Shown here: piece by piece, positions 15,648 through 24,105 of the stretch
How positions within the stretch are numbered: position 1 is the stretch's first letter
How the letters are laid out: each line of letters opens with the position of its first letter
Origin: an uncultured Flavobacteriales bacterium
GTDB lineage: Bacteria > Bacteroidota > Bacteroidia > Flavobacteriales_D > Parvicellaceae
Assembly (NCBI GenBank): GCA_905480225.1
Contig: CAJQPO010000011.1
Location: forward strand, 1-48,484
Reading direction: 5' to 3'
DNA: 48,484 nucleotides
Made by a program: the position numbers and the translations under genes
Notes under the pieces: model-generated
The model's input: only the letters and a program-made list of their open reading frames with translations
What the model was told of the DNA's origin: nothing
The model's database searches: none

Positions 15648-16553
15648 TTACTGTTTTGTATTTTGGTCCAATATCCTAATGGTCATAATGACATTTTCCT
15701 TAGGCCGACTTTTAGGCCCCACCGGTATGGCGGCAATTTTATCTATCACAGAAAGACCTTCGATAATCTCACCAAAAACAGTATAACCGTTATCCAAATG
15801 CGGAGTGCCACCGACAGTAGAATAAGCATTTCTTTGATCTGGAGTAAACGTAAACGGAGTTTGGTTTTTGCTAACTACCGCGCTTATTCTGGCGATGATA
15901 TTACTCAAAGAATCATCGAGTTTGTTTTTTTGACAGTAACTAACTGCATCGAGATCCGCTTTGTTTTCAGGGTTTCTGAGGTAATCACGAATTATCTTAT
16001 TGCTATTAGATTGGTTGACTCTTTGTTCTTGAGTCTTAAGCATTTGTTCTGAATACACTTTCCCCTGAACGAGATAGAATTGACTACCAGAGCTTCTTTT
16101 CTCGGGATTAACATTGTCTGGTTGCCGTGCCGCCGAAAGCACTCCTTTTTTGTGAAAAAGTGCGGGTAGGATTTCTGCCTTTAACGTATACCCTGGACCG
16201 CCATTTCCAAGGGGTTTATCTGCTGCTGCATTTCTACTGCCAGGATCCCCACCTTGTATCATGAATTGATTGATAACACGATGAAACAGCAAGCTGTCAT
16301 AGTAGTTCTCTTGAACGAGTTTAACAAAGTTATCTCTATGAATCGGTGTTGTATTATATAACTTTCCTTTCATTGTTCCGAAGCTGGTTCGAATTTCAAA
16401 AAGGATTTCTTTTCCTTTAGGTGTAACTTTTTTAGGGCTTATGTTTTTTACTAATGGGGCTGATTGGTCTTTTACTTGAGCCAACCCTTGCACGCAAAAT
16501 AGCGTCATAGCTATGGCCACAAGGGACTTGGAATATACGGTGATTGCTTTCAT
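15648..16553 (-). CDS. Exported cyclophilin-type peptidyl-prolyl isomerase
   Basis: A 301-aa periplasmic cyclophilin that should catalyse proline cis-trans isomerisation during protein folding. A signal peptide ends near VQGLAQ (about residue 26). The cyclophilin core starts with IRTSFGTMKGKLYN, has the catalytic segment LFHRVINQFMIQGGDP and the SGSQFYLVQG strand. Between that strand and the closing DNGYTVFGEIIEGLSVIDKIA there is an insertion of about 75 residues (roughly 175-250) rich in Lys, Asn and Gln, absent from minimal bacterial cyclophilins but frequent in Bacteroidota homologues. The gene lies 35 nt upstream of pheS on the same strand. Confidence 0.9.
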   Translation of the reverse strand: MKAITVYSKSLVAIAMTLFCVQGLAQVKDQSAPLVKNISPKKVTPKGKEILFEIRTSFGTMKGKLYNTTPIHRDNFVKLVQENYYDSLLFHRVINQFMIQGGDPGSRNAAADKPLGNGGPGYTLKAEILPALFHKKGVLSAARQPDNVNPEKRSSGSQFYLVQGKVYSEQMLKTQEQRVNQSNSNKIIRDYLRNPENKADLDAVSYCQKNKLDDSLSNIIARISAVVSKNQTPFTFTPDQRNAYSTVGGTPHLDNGYTVFGEIIEGLSVIDKIAAIPVGPKSRPKENVIMTIRILDQNTKQ

Positions 16554-16569
16554 TGAGATTGAATTTAAC

Positions 16570-16577
16570 TATATTTG
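16570..16577 (+). promoter_or_regulatory. Candidate -7 box for the small lipoprotein gene
   Basis: TATATTTG fits TAnnTTTG, 52 nt upstream of the ATG at 16630. A TTG at 16544-16546 lies 23 nt before it and may serve as the -33 element, slightly further than usual. Confidence 0.35.
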
Positions 16578-16606
16578 TTGACCTAGGTACAACAATAAGG
16601 CCAAGC

Positions 16607-16614
16607 CAAACTTA
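16607..16614 (-). promoter_or_regulatory. Candidate -7 box for the cyclophilin gene
   Basis: On the minus strand the sequence reads TAAGTTTG, a TAnnTTTG match 53 nt before the cyclophilin ATG. With the box at 16570-16577 it would form a divergent promoter pair in a 76-nt intergenic space. No -33 element is obvious. Confidence 0.3.
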
Positions 16615-16629
16615 AGATAAACCTACATT

Positions 16630-16986
16630 ATGAAAAAATTGTCAATAATTTTATTTAGTCTGATTGCGATAACTTTTGCTTTTAACTCCTGTTATAAAAG
16701 AAAAGATACCATTGCTCGAGTAACTGTCGTAGATACAGCTGGTGTTCCTGTTGGCGGCGCTATGGTTAGGCTCTACTATGATAATGGCAGCGAAGTGCCG
16801 CGAGAGGATTTAGAACAATCTAGCAGTACTGACGCCACAGGCATGGCCACATTTAACTATAACGACCTATTCAAGTCAGGTCAGGCAGGCTTTGCCATTC
16901 TAGACATTGATGTCGATACACTTTCTAAAGCTGGAATTGTTCGGATTGAGGAAGAAGAAACGGTCGAGGTCTCAGTTGCTATTTAA
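16630..16986 (+). CDS. Small lipoprotein with carboxypeptidase-regulatory-like fold
   Basis: A 118-aa predicted lipoprotein: hydrophobic signal segment followed by FNSC with C21 as the lipidated residue, then basic residues. The mature part reads like a single beta-sandwich domain: IARVTVVDTAGVPVGGAMVRLYY resembles the start of CarboxypepD_reg or CNA-B-like domains, with DATGMATFNY as the typical second motif. Function unknown; such domains are often structural parts of surface proteins. The stop overlaps the end of the convergent hypothetical gene by 4 nt (16983-16986). Confidence 0.78.
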   Translation: MKKLSIILFSLIAITFAFNSCYKRKDTIARVTVVDTAGVPVGGAMVRLYYDNGSEVPREDLEQSSSTDATGMATFNYNDLFKSGQAGFAILDIDVDTLSKAGIVRIEEEETVEVSVAI

Positions 16987-17321
16987 ATTATATTTTCTGA
17001 TTCAAAATAGCTTATAATCGCCTCTTTTAAAATGTTTTTTTGTTCACTGGAATCTAGCGGAGGCAGGTTTTCAATATTATCAAAATGAGGCCAACCTTCT
17101 TTGTCGTGGCCCAGGAAATGGTAATATCCATAAGGTGTTAATACTGTACAAACACCAATGTGCATTACTTCTACTTTTCTATCTTTTGATAAAGCCAAAG
17201 CGCCTTTTCCAAGCTCTTGTATTCCGATTAAAAACAATACGGAAGGAACGTCTAAGTCTCCGTGGTCAGGCCTAAAGAAATTTAATATTTTTTGCCAGTT
17301 TGCTTCTAGTTCAAAATTCAT
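16983..17321 (-). CDS. Conserved hypothetical protein downstream of pgk
   Basis: A 112-aa soluble protein of unknown function. No signal peptide or membrane helix. The central part, VPSVLFLIGIQELGKG, is hydrophobic enough to be a buried helix, and GVCTVLTPYGYYHFLGHDKEGWPHF is a distinctive aromatic and glycine-rich segment. It follows pgk with a gap of 3 nt, so co-transcription with pgk is very likely. I recall similar proteins next to pgk in other Flavobacteriales, but this could not be checked. Its end overlaps the convergent lipoprotein gene by 4 nt. Confidence 0.75.
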   Translation of the reverse strand: MNFELEANWQKILNFFRPDHGDLDVPSVLFLIGIQELGKGALALSKDRKVEVMHIGVCTVLTPYGYYHFLGHDKEGWPHFDNIENLPPLDSSEQKNILKEAIISYFESENII

Positions 17322-17324
17322 GAG

Positions 17325-18518
17325 TTAACTCATTATGGCTTTAATTCCGGGAAGTTCTTTTCCCTCTAAAAATTCGAGCATCGCACCCCCCCCTGTTGAA
17401 ACATGACTGACCTCTTTCGACAAGCCAAAGAGATTAATTGCAGCGACGGAATCACCCCCTCCTACTAGTGAAAACGCACCGCTTTGGGTAGCGCGAACAA
17501 TTGATTTCGCAGCCTCGTGGGTTCCTGTTACAAAATTGGCCATTTCAAATACACCCATTGGTCCATTCCACAATATCGTTTTAGATTTTGATATTGCCTC
17601 ATGCACATCAGAGATGGTTTTGGGACCCACATCTAGGCCCATCCATCCCGATGGAATACTATTTGTTGCGACAACTTGCGTTTCAGCGTCATTAGAAAAA
17701 GAGCTGGCAATGACAGAATCAACAGGAATGATTACTTCAATGTTCTTTTCAGCAGCAGACCTTAGTATTTGTCTGGCCGTTTCTATGTGATCATCTTCAA
17801 CAACGGAGTCTCCAATATTTCCGCCTTGAGCCTTGGCAAAAGTGTAAGTCATTCCCCCCCCGATGATTAAAATATCAATTTTTTCCAACAGATTATCGAT
17901 GATATTAATTTTTGAAGAAACTTTTGCTCCCCCAATTATTGCGGCAACTGGTCGATTGCCGGATTTCATCAATGTTGAAACACTTTCAATTTCTTTTTCT
18001 ATTAAATACCCAAACATTTTATCTTCTGGAAACTCTTTGGCTATGACAGAAGTGGAGGCGTGCGCTCTGTGCGCCGTGCCGAAGGCATCATTTACGTACA
18101 CATCACCGTGTTTTGAAAGTGCTTTTGAAAATTCAATATTGCCGGCCTTTTCTCTAGGGTCGAACCTCAAGTTCTCGAGAAGAAGAACTTCACCAATGGG
18201 CAAATTGCTGGATTTTTCAAAAGATTTTTCCGTTACGATTTCTTCTGAGAAATGCACTTTAGCACCAACTAATTGTTCAACGGTTCCTACCAAATGTTTT
18301 AAAGAGAATCGATTTTCAGGGCCACTTTTAGGGCGCCCACAATGAGACATTAACACTACCGACCCTCCGTCGTTTAAAATTTTAGTTATAGTCGGAACGG
18401 CCGCTTTAATTCGAGTATCGTCCATAACTTCCAAAGTATTTTTATCTAGAGGAACATTAAAATCTACGCGCACTAAAGCACGTTTTTTAGAAAAATTGTA
18501 CGTATCTATTTTAGCCAT
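17325..18518 (-). CDS. pgk: Phosphoglycerate kinase
   Basis: Glycolytic enzyme forming ATP and 3-phosphoglycerate from 1,3-bisphosphoglycerate. The 397-aa length is standard. Seen: the N-terminal RVDFNVPLD signature, SHCGRPK, LLENLRFDPREKAGN, the IGGAKVSSKINIIDNLL hinge region, GGGMTYTFAKAQG, and the C-terminal nucleotide-binding LWNGPMGVFE followed by LVGGGDSVAA and VSTGGGAMLEFLEGK. It is divergent from holB, with 73 nt between the starts. Confidence 0.97.
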   Translation of the reverse strand: MAKIDTYNFSKKRALVRVDFNVPLDKNTLEVMDDTRIKAAVPTITKILNDGGSVVLMSHCGRPKSGPENRFSLKHLVGTVEQLVGAKVHFSEEIVTEKSFEKSSNLPIGEVLLLENLRFDPREKAGNIEFSKALSKHGDVYVNDAFGTAHRAHASTSVIAKEFPEDKMFGYLIEKEIESVSTLMKSGNRPVAAIIGGAKVSSKINIIDNLLEKIDILIIGGGMTYTFAKAQGGNIGDSVVEDDHIETARQILRSAAEKNIEVIIPVDSVIASSFSNDAETQVVATNSIPSGWMGLDVGPKTISDVHEAISKSKTILWNGPMGVFEMANFVTGTHEAAKSIVRATQSGAFSLVGGGDSVAAINLFGLSKEVSHVSTGGGAMLEFLEGKELPGIKAIMS

Positions 18519-18591
18519 AGCGCGAATTTACTTTTAATCGACAATTTTATAAACCTGAGGACAGATAAATCACTATTTTTAGCAAGATTAA

Positions 18592-19713
18592 ATGCAATAT
18601 TCATCGTTACCGGGACATCAGAGGCTAAAATTAAAACTATCTGCAAATGTGGACAGTGGACGAATCCCTCATGCGCAGCTCTTTTGCGGTGCTGATGGAT
18701 ATGGCCCGCTTCCCTTAGCAATTGCCTATGCGCAGTATTTATTCTGTGAACAAAAGGAAAAAGGAGACTCGTGTGGAAAATGCGCTTCTTGTCAGCGGGT
18801 AGAGTCTTACAATCACCCTGACCTGCATTTTTCTTTTCCTTTCAAGACGGTTAAGAATAAAAAGGAAACATCACATACATATTTCAAAGAGTGGCAAGGG
18901 CAATTAGCTGAAAACCAATATTTTGACATTCAAGACTGGAACGACAAGTGTGACATAGGCAATAGCCAACCCATTATTCCTGCAAGTGAAGCAAAATCAA
19001 TTAGTGAAAAATTAGCGCTGAAATCATTTGAAGGTGGACTGAAGGTGTTGATTATGTGGAGAGCAGACCTACTCAATTCCCAGGCCTCCAATAAACTGTT
19101 AAAATTAATCGAAGAGCCGCCAAATGGAACGGTGATTATACTTACATCCACAGATCAAGACCAACTTTTAAAGACGATTGTATCAAGAACACAATTGGTT
19201 AAAGTTAATCGAATCCCCGACGAGGAATTAACAGAATATCTGGTTGGAAAAGAAGGGCTGGACAGAGGAAGGGCTAGGTCCGTTGTCAATTTAGCTGAGG
19301 GATCTTATTTACGAGTAAAAAGACAGTTGCGCACTTCGGACAATGAACTCATGTATTTTAATCATTTTCAGACCTGGATGCGGCTTTGTTATCAAAAGAA
19401 AGTTCTGGAAACATTTAATTGGTCTGAGACAATCGCTGGCCTTGGAAGAGAGCATCAAAAACAGTTTTTACTTTTTTGTTTGCACATGGCAAGACAGAGC
19501 ATGTTGGGAAATTACACAGACATGCAAATGGTTAGCCTGCAAGGAGAAGAGCGCGCGTTTTTATTAAAATTTGCAAAGTTTATTAATCATAATAATGTTT
19601 TGCAGTTAACCGAAGCATTTAATAAAGCCCACTATCACATAGAACGTAATGCCAATCCAAAAATTCTATTTACTGATTTGTCAATAAAGGTGATTAGACT
19701 ACTCAGAAAATAA
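18592..19713 (+). CDS. holB: DNA polymerase III delta' subunit
   Basis: Clamp-loader subunit of the replicative polymerase. The 373-aa protein opens with LPGHQRLKLKL and IPHAQLFCGADGYGPLPLA, a P-loop without the usual GKS/T, as expected for delta', which does not hydrolyse ATP. A four-cysteine zinc module follows (C-x8-C-x2-C-x2-C around CGKCASC). Further features are KVLIMWRADLLNSQASNKLLKLIEEPP and ILTSTDQDQLLKTIVSRTQLVKV, which carries the SRT sensor. The C-terminal part is the collar domain. It starts the rightward run leading to the PSP1 gene, 150 nt downstream. Confidence 0.92.
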   Translation: MQYSSLPGHQRLKLKLSANVDSGRIPHAQLFCGADGYGPLPLAIAYAQYLFCEQKEKGDSCGKCASCQRVESYNHPDLHFSFPFKTVKNKKETSHTYFKEWQGQLAENQYFDIQDWNDKCDIGNSQPIIPASEAKSISEKLALKSFEGGLKVLIMWRADLLNSQASNKLLKLIEEPPNGTVIILTSTDQDQLLKTIVSRTQLVKVNRIPDEELTEYLVGKEGLDRGRARSVVNLAEGSYLRVKRQLRTSDNELMYFNHFQTWMRLCYQKKVLETFNWSETIAGLGREHQKQFLLFCLHMARQSMLGNYTDMQMVSLQGEERAFLLKFAKFINHNNVLQLTEAFNKAHYHIERNANPKILFTDLSIKVIRLLRK

Positions 19714-19863
19714 ATTTCACAGTCAAAACAACAATTAATGTTCCGCTCCTTGACATTTTAATGAGCTAAAAAAGGTAGAATTATCGCGAAGTAATTACAT
19801 TGAAGGGCAAATAATTTATATTTACAACCATCAATAATTGGTTAATTCAAACAACACTATACC

Positions 19864-21138
19864 ATGGGCTGTGCGTCTTGTGCAAATAAGAATAGTGGTT
19901 CAACCCCCAAAGGCTGCAAGAACAACGGAACTTGTGCTACTGGAGGCTGCGATAAATTAGAAGTTTTTGATTGGCTTTCTAATATGGATTTGCCGGAGGG
20001 CATGGGTCATTTTGATGTCCTAGAAATACGATTTAAAAACGGCCGCAAAAGCTTTTACAGGAATCTTACGAAAGTATATTTCCAAGCTGGAGATACTGTT
20101 GCTGTTATGGCCAGCCCTGGTTATGATGTTGGGGTTGTAACCTTAACGGGTGAATTGGTAAAAGTGCAAATGAGCAGAAAGAAAATCACAGCAAAGAACC
20201 ATGAGTTACCACAAATTATAAGGTTGGCAACGCACGAAGACCTTGATAAATGGAAAAAGGCAAGAGCGCGCGAATATGAAAGCATGCATGAAGCTCGCAA
20301 GATGGCAATACAGCTCAAATTAGAAATGAAAATTTCTGACGTCGAATTCCAAGCAGACAATACGAAAGCCATTTTTTACTACACAGCAAGCGGCAGAGTA
20401 GATTTTAGGGAGCTCATAAAGGTGATGGCGGATAAGTTTCGAATCAGGATTGAAATGAGACAGATTGGAGCAAGACAGGAGTCTGGGAGACTGGGAGGGA
20501 TCGGGTCATGCGGGAGAGAGCTTTGCTGTGCCACATGGCTAACGGATTTTAGATCTGTATCCACTTCTACTGCAAGATACCAGCAGCTGTCCTTGAATCC
20601 ACAAAAATTGGCGGGACAATGCGGAAAATTAAAGTGCTGTTTGAATTATGAGCTTGATATGTATTTGGAAGCATATAAAGATTTTCCTAGTGCAAATACC
20701 AAACTAGAAACAAAGGAAGGTGCTGCTGTACATCAAAAAACGGATCTTTTTAAAAAACAGATGTGGTATTGGTTAAGTGAAGATCGTGGTGGTGGAAAAT
20801 TGGTTCAGCTTCACCTTGATCGAGTAAAAGAAATCATCGCACTTAATAAGTCTGGCAAAAAGCCACAAAATCTGGATAAGTTCATTCATTTTGAGCCTGA
20901 AATTATGGAGCCTCAGTACGAAAATGTTGTAGGTCAAGATGAATTGACGCGGTTTGATGGTAAATTTAACAAGTCGAAAGGGAAAAAGAGGGGAAATAAA
21001 AATAAAAGGCGAAAATCTAATTCGCCGAATAGCAACAAAAAAAACCTAATTACGAGCAAGCGGAAAGGGACAAATTCGAATCAAAAATCGAGCCCAGAAC
21101 AAAAGACTAATGCAAAACGACAAAAGAAGAACAAATAG
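19864..21138 (+). CDS. PSP1 domain protein, RicT/YaaT-like
   Basis: A 424-aa protein with a Cys-rich N-terminus (five Cys within the first 30 residues), a PSP1 C-terminal-type domain, and a long Lys/Asn/Ser-rich basic tail (about 355-424). The core contains the RicT-type signature GSCGRELCCATWL and CGKLKCCLNYE, whose paired cysteines are linked in Bacillus to iron-sulphur binding by the RicA-RicF-RicT complex that affects RNA processing. No RicA or RicF partner is in the window. The basic tail may bind RNA. In this phylum the gene is commonly found between holB and gldH, and here its last 29 nt overlap the start of gldH. Confidence 0.87.
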   Translation: MGCASCANKNSGSTPKGCKNNGTCATGGCDKLEVFDWLSNMDLPEGMGHFDVLEIRFKNGRKSFYRNLTKVYFQAGDTVAVMASPGYDVGVVTLTGELVKVQMSRKKITAKNHELPQIIRLATHEDLDKWKKARAREYESMHEARKMAIQLKLEMKISDVEFQADNTKAIFYYTASGRVDFRELIKVMADKFRIRIEMRQIGARQESGRLGGIGSCGRELCCATWLTDFRSVSTSTARYQQLSLNPQKLAGQCGKLKCCLNYELDMYLEAYKDFPSANTKLETKEGAAVHQKTDLFKKQMWYWLSEDRGGGKLVQLHLDRVKEIIALNKSGKKPQNLDKFIHFEPEIMEPQYENVVGQDELTRFDGKFNKSKGKKRGNKNKRRKSNSPNSNKKNLITSKRKGTNSNQKSSPEQKTNAKRQKKNK

Positions 21139-21607
21139 GCCAGGGCTAAAGATTTTTATAGGGCTAATCTTATCAAGTCTGATTGCTTGTACTGGAAAAC
21201 AACCCTATTACGAAGAGTATATTACCATACCAGATGAGAACTGGCACCAATCAAATGTCCCGTTTTTTGAATTTGAGATTAAAGACACGCTGCAGAGATA
21301 TGACCTGTTTTTTAATATTCGACACGCCAAAACATATGAGTGGAAGAATCTTTGGGTGTTTCTAAAATTTGAATTACCAATGGGTATGTATGATAGGGAT
21401 ACTCTAGAGTTTTTGCTTCAAGATTCACAAGGAAGATGGCTTGGAAAGGGATCAGGAAATATGCGAGATGGAAGCTATCTTTTTAAGACAAATACGAGAT
21501 TCCCATTTCTAGGCAAATACAAGGCATCATTTGAACAGGCCATGCGAGTAGAGTCGATTGAAGACATAACCGACATTGGCTTTAGAATTCAAGAGGTAGA
21601 CGAATAA
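21110..21607 (+). CDS. gldH: Gliding motility lipoprotein GldH
   Basis: A 165-aa lipoprotein needed for gliding in Flavobacterium. A basic N-terminus, a hydrophobic stretch (LKIFIGLILSSLIAC) and C27 form a lipoprotein signal. Family features are the YDLFFNIRHAKTYEWKNLWVFLKF segment and the DTLEFLLQDSQGRWLGKGSGNMRDG segment. The only Met start is at 21110, inside the preceding PSP1 gene, a 29-nt overlap in another frame. Together with two T9SS-tailed proteins in the window it indicates a gliding/T9SS-competent lineage. The class A PBP gene follows after 92 nt, an order known in relatives. Confidence 0.88.
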   Translation: MQNDKRRTNRPGLKIFIGLILSSLIACTGKQPYYEEYITIPDENWHQSNVPFFEFEIKDTLQRYDLFFNIRHAKTYEWKNLWVFLKFELPMGMYDRDTLEFLLQDSQGRWLGKGSGNMRDGSYLFKTNTRFPFLGKYKASFEQAMRVESIEDITDIGFRIQEVDE

Positions 21608-21699
21608 TAGAAGACCACTAGCAATTAACCAAATTTCGTTTATAATCAATAAATGAGCGTTGCGATTAAAGAGTTAGTCTTCGTATTTTAGATACTGAA

Positions 21700-24051
21700 A
21701 TGAAGCAAAAAGCATCTTCAAGAAATAAAACCAGCCAATTAAAAGAAAAACCAAGCACTGGATCGAAGGGCAAAAGCAAAGAACCTACACTCTCGGGCAA
21801 ATGGAAAAGAAGGCTCTTAATTGGAACATGGCTGGTTGTATTTTCGCCTTTTATTTTGATAGCCATTCTGATGTTTACTATCCCCGCAGAAGAATTGCCA
21901 GATTATGCGCTTTTGGAAAACCCCGTAAGCAATCAGGCCTCAACTTTATACGCTGACGGTGAAAAGATCTTGGGAACATTTTTCGTTGACAACAGAAGCA
22001 ATGTTGCGTACCAGGAGCTTTCGGTAAATTTAGTTAATGCGCTCGTAGCCACCGAAGACGAGAGGTATTACAGTCACTCTGGGGTGGACGGATGGGGGCT
22101 GCTAAGGGCGATTTCGGGACAATTATTGGGGCAAAATAAAGGAGGAGGATCAACGATCACACAACAATTAGCTAAAATGATGTTTCACGAGATGCCTTCT
22201 CGAGATAAGTGGGCGAGAGTAAACGAGAAATTAGCAGAATGGGTTATTGCTGCAAGGCTCGAACGGCGTTATACAAAAAAGGAAATTGTTGCCATGTATT
22301 TCAATCAATTTGATTTTTTGTATAACGCTGTAGGAATCAAATCCGCAGCACGAATTTATTATAATACAACACCAAAAGAGCTCACCATTAGTGAAGCAGC
22401 CACATTGGTAGGAATGGCGAAAAGTCCGGTAATTTATAACCCTAAAATGAATCCCAAAAATGCTTTACAAAGGAGAAATACGGTACTCCAGCAGATGGTA
22501 AAAAACGGACTTCTTGATAAAGCGAAATTAGAGAGCCTAAAAAAGGAACCCATACGAATTGATTATCGTCCCGAAACTCAAAATACGGGCGTGGGAGCTT
22601 ACTTTAGGGGCTACGTGAAGAAAGAGGTTCAAAGGATTCTGACCAATACCGGAACGCTTGACCCAGCTGGAAATCCATATAATATTTATCGAGACGGGCT
22701 AAAAATATTTACGTCGCTAGACTATGAATTGCAGAAACATGCAGAAGCTGCGGTTGCCAAGCACCTTGGCACGTATTTGCAACCGGCGTTCCAAAAAGAT
22801 AATTTGAGCAAAAAGCATTCGCCATATGGAGACGAGACAACACGTGAACAGCGTGACAGAAATATTCGCAAAGCAATTGAAAAAACACCACGTTATAAGC
22901 AGTTAAAAAAACAGGGCCTTTCGGAAAAACAAATCAATAAGGTTTTTAGCAAAAAAATCTCTATGAAAATATTTGATTGGGCCGGAAGTAACAAGGAGAC
23001 CAGAGTCATCATGAGCCCTCTTGATAGTTTGTATCACTATAAAAAAATACTTAAAACAGGGTTGGTTTCAATACAGCCTCGAACAGGGCTGGTTAAGGCT
23101 TGGGTAGGTGGGCCAGATTACAAGCACTTTAAATACGATTATGTATCCAATGCGAGAAGGCAAGTTGGGTCGACAATAAAACCATTTGTTTATGGCGCAG
23201 CCATTGAACACGGAATAATCAATGTTTGTACAACATTTCCCAACATAGAATATTGCCTAGACATACCATATGGCAGGGAGGTTAAGCAGTGGTGTCCAAA
23301 AGGATCTGGTTTTGACGGTTTGCCGATGCCTGTTTATTATGCGCTTGGAGCTTCTAAGAACCCAATCACAGCTAAAATAATTAAGGAAAGTGGCGGCACA
23401 AATAAATGGGTGAAAGGCCTTTTTGACAAAATGGGACTATCTAATTCATCTTTTCAAACGGTTCCTGCTCTAGGCCTTGGGGTTTGCGATTTGTCACCAC
23501 TGGAAATGACCTCTGCGCATTGCATATTTTCAAATAATGGAATATATAACGAGCCCATTATGATTGTAAGAATTGAGGACCGAAATGGAAAGGTACTTTT
23601 TGACGCCCTTCCAAGGCAGGTTCCTATAATTTCTCCCACTTCCGCCTTTGACGTTCTGAAAATGATGAAATGTGCATTAGGGGTCGTTAATTCTTATTCT
23701 GGAAAAGAAGGTGGAACCGCAAGAAGGTTGCGATGGGAGCCGGAATATGGGGGGTTTAAGAACCCAATTGCTGGAAAAACAGGAACCACTCAAAATGGAT
23801 CCGACGGATGGTTTATTGGGCATACGCCAGATCTCGTTACTGGAGTATGGGTAGGAAATGACGATCGGATCATACATTTTAATTCTGGGACAATTGGCCA
23901 GGGGGCACGAATGGCAATGCCAATTTGGGGCTACTACATGAAAGCGGCATACACCAATAAAAAGGTTGCAATTTCAAAAGGGGATTTTCAGCCACCTTCA
24001 GCCGGAATACCTACGGTAATTGAATGTGAAGAGGTTGAGCCAAATTGGTAG
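21700..24051 (+). CDS. Class A penicillin-binding protein (PBP1a-like), first of tandem pair
   Basis: A bifunctional peptidoglycan synthase of 783 aa. A basic cytoplasmic tail (1-38) and one membrane helix (about 39-62) lead to a GT51 glycosyltransferase domain with catalytic E119 in ATEDERYYSHSG and GGGSTITQQLAKM. The transpeptidase domain has nucleophile S491 and K494 in GSTIKPF, SKN (S552-N554) and KTGTT (693-697). All expected catalytic residues are present. It polymerises glycan strands and cross-links stem peptides in the periplasm. A paralogue follows after a 54-nt gap to its ATG. Confidence 0.95.
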   Translation: MKQKASSRNKTSQLKEKPSTGSKGKSKEPTLSGKWKRRLLIGTWLVVFSPFILIAILMFTIPAEELPDYALLENPVSNQASTLYADGEKILGTFFVDNRSNVAYQELSVNLVNALVATEDERYYSHSGVDGWGLLRAISGQLLGQNKGGGSTITQQLAKMMFHEMPSRDKWARVNEKLAEWVIAARLERRYTKKEIVAMYFNQFDFLYNAVGIKSAARIYYNTTPKELTISEAATLVGMAKSPVIYNPKMNPKNALQRRNTVLQQMVKNGLLDKAKLESLKKEPIRIDYRPETQNTGVGAYFRGYVKKEVQRILTNTGTLDPAGNPYNIYRDGLKIFTSLDYELQKHAEAAVAKHLGTYLQPAFQKDNLSKKHSPYGDETTREQRDRNIRKAIEKTPRYKQLKKQGLSEKQINKVFSKKISMKIFDWAGSNKETRVIMSPLDSLYHYKKILKTGLVSIQPRTGLVKAWVGGPDYKHFKYDYVSNARRQVGSTIKPFVYGAAIEHGIINVCTTFPNIEYCLDIPYGREVKQWCPKGSGFDGLPMPVYYALGASKNPITAKIIKESGGTNKWVKGLFDKMGLSNSSFQTVPALGLGVCDLSPLEMTSAHCIFSNNGIYNEPIMIVRIEDRNGKVLFDALPRQVPIISPTSAFDVLKMMKCALGVVNSYSGKEGGTARRLRWEPEYGGFKNPIAGKTGTTQNGSDGWFIGHTPDLVTGVWVGNDDRIIHFNSGTIGQGARMAMPIWGYYMKAAYTNKKVAISKGDFQPPSAGIPTVIECEEVEPNW

Positions 24052-24105
24052 TTCTTATTGACACTTTACAAGGCGATTATTTGTTACTTTTATCAATTAT
24101 TAGAA

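Noticed and set aside
18640-18720. Degenerate P-loop in holB considered as a damaged gene.
   Set aside because: Delta' subunits normally lack a functional Walker A; the zinc module and SRT motif are intact.
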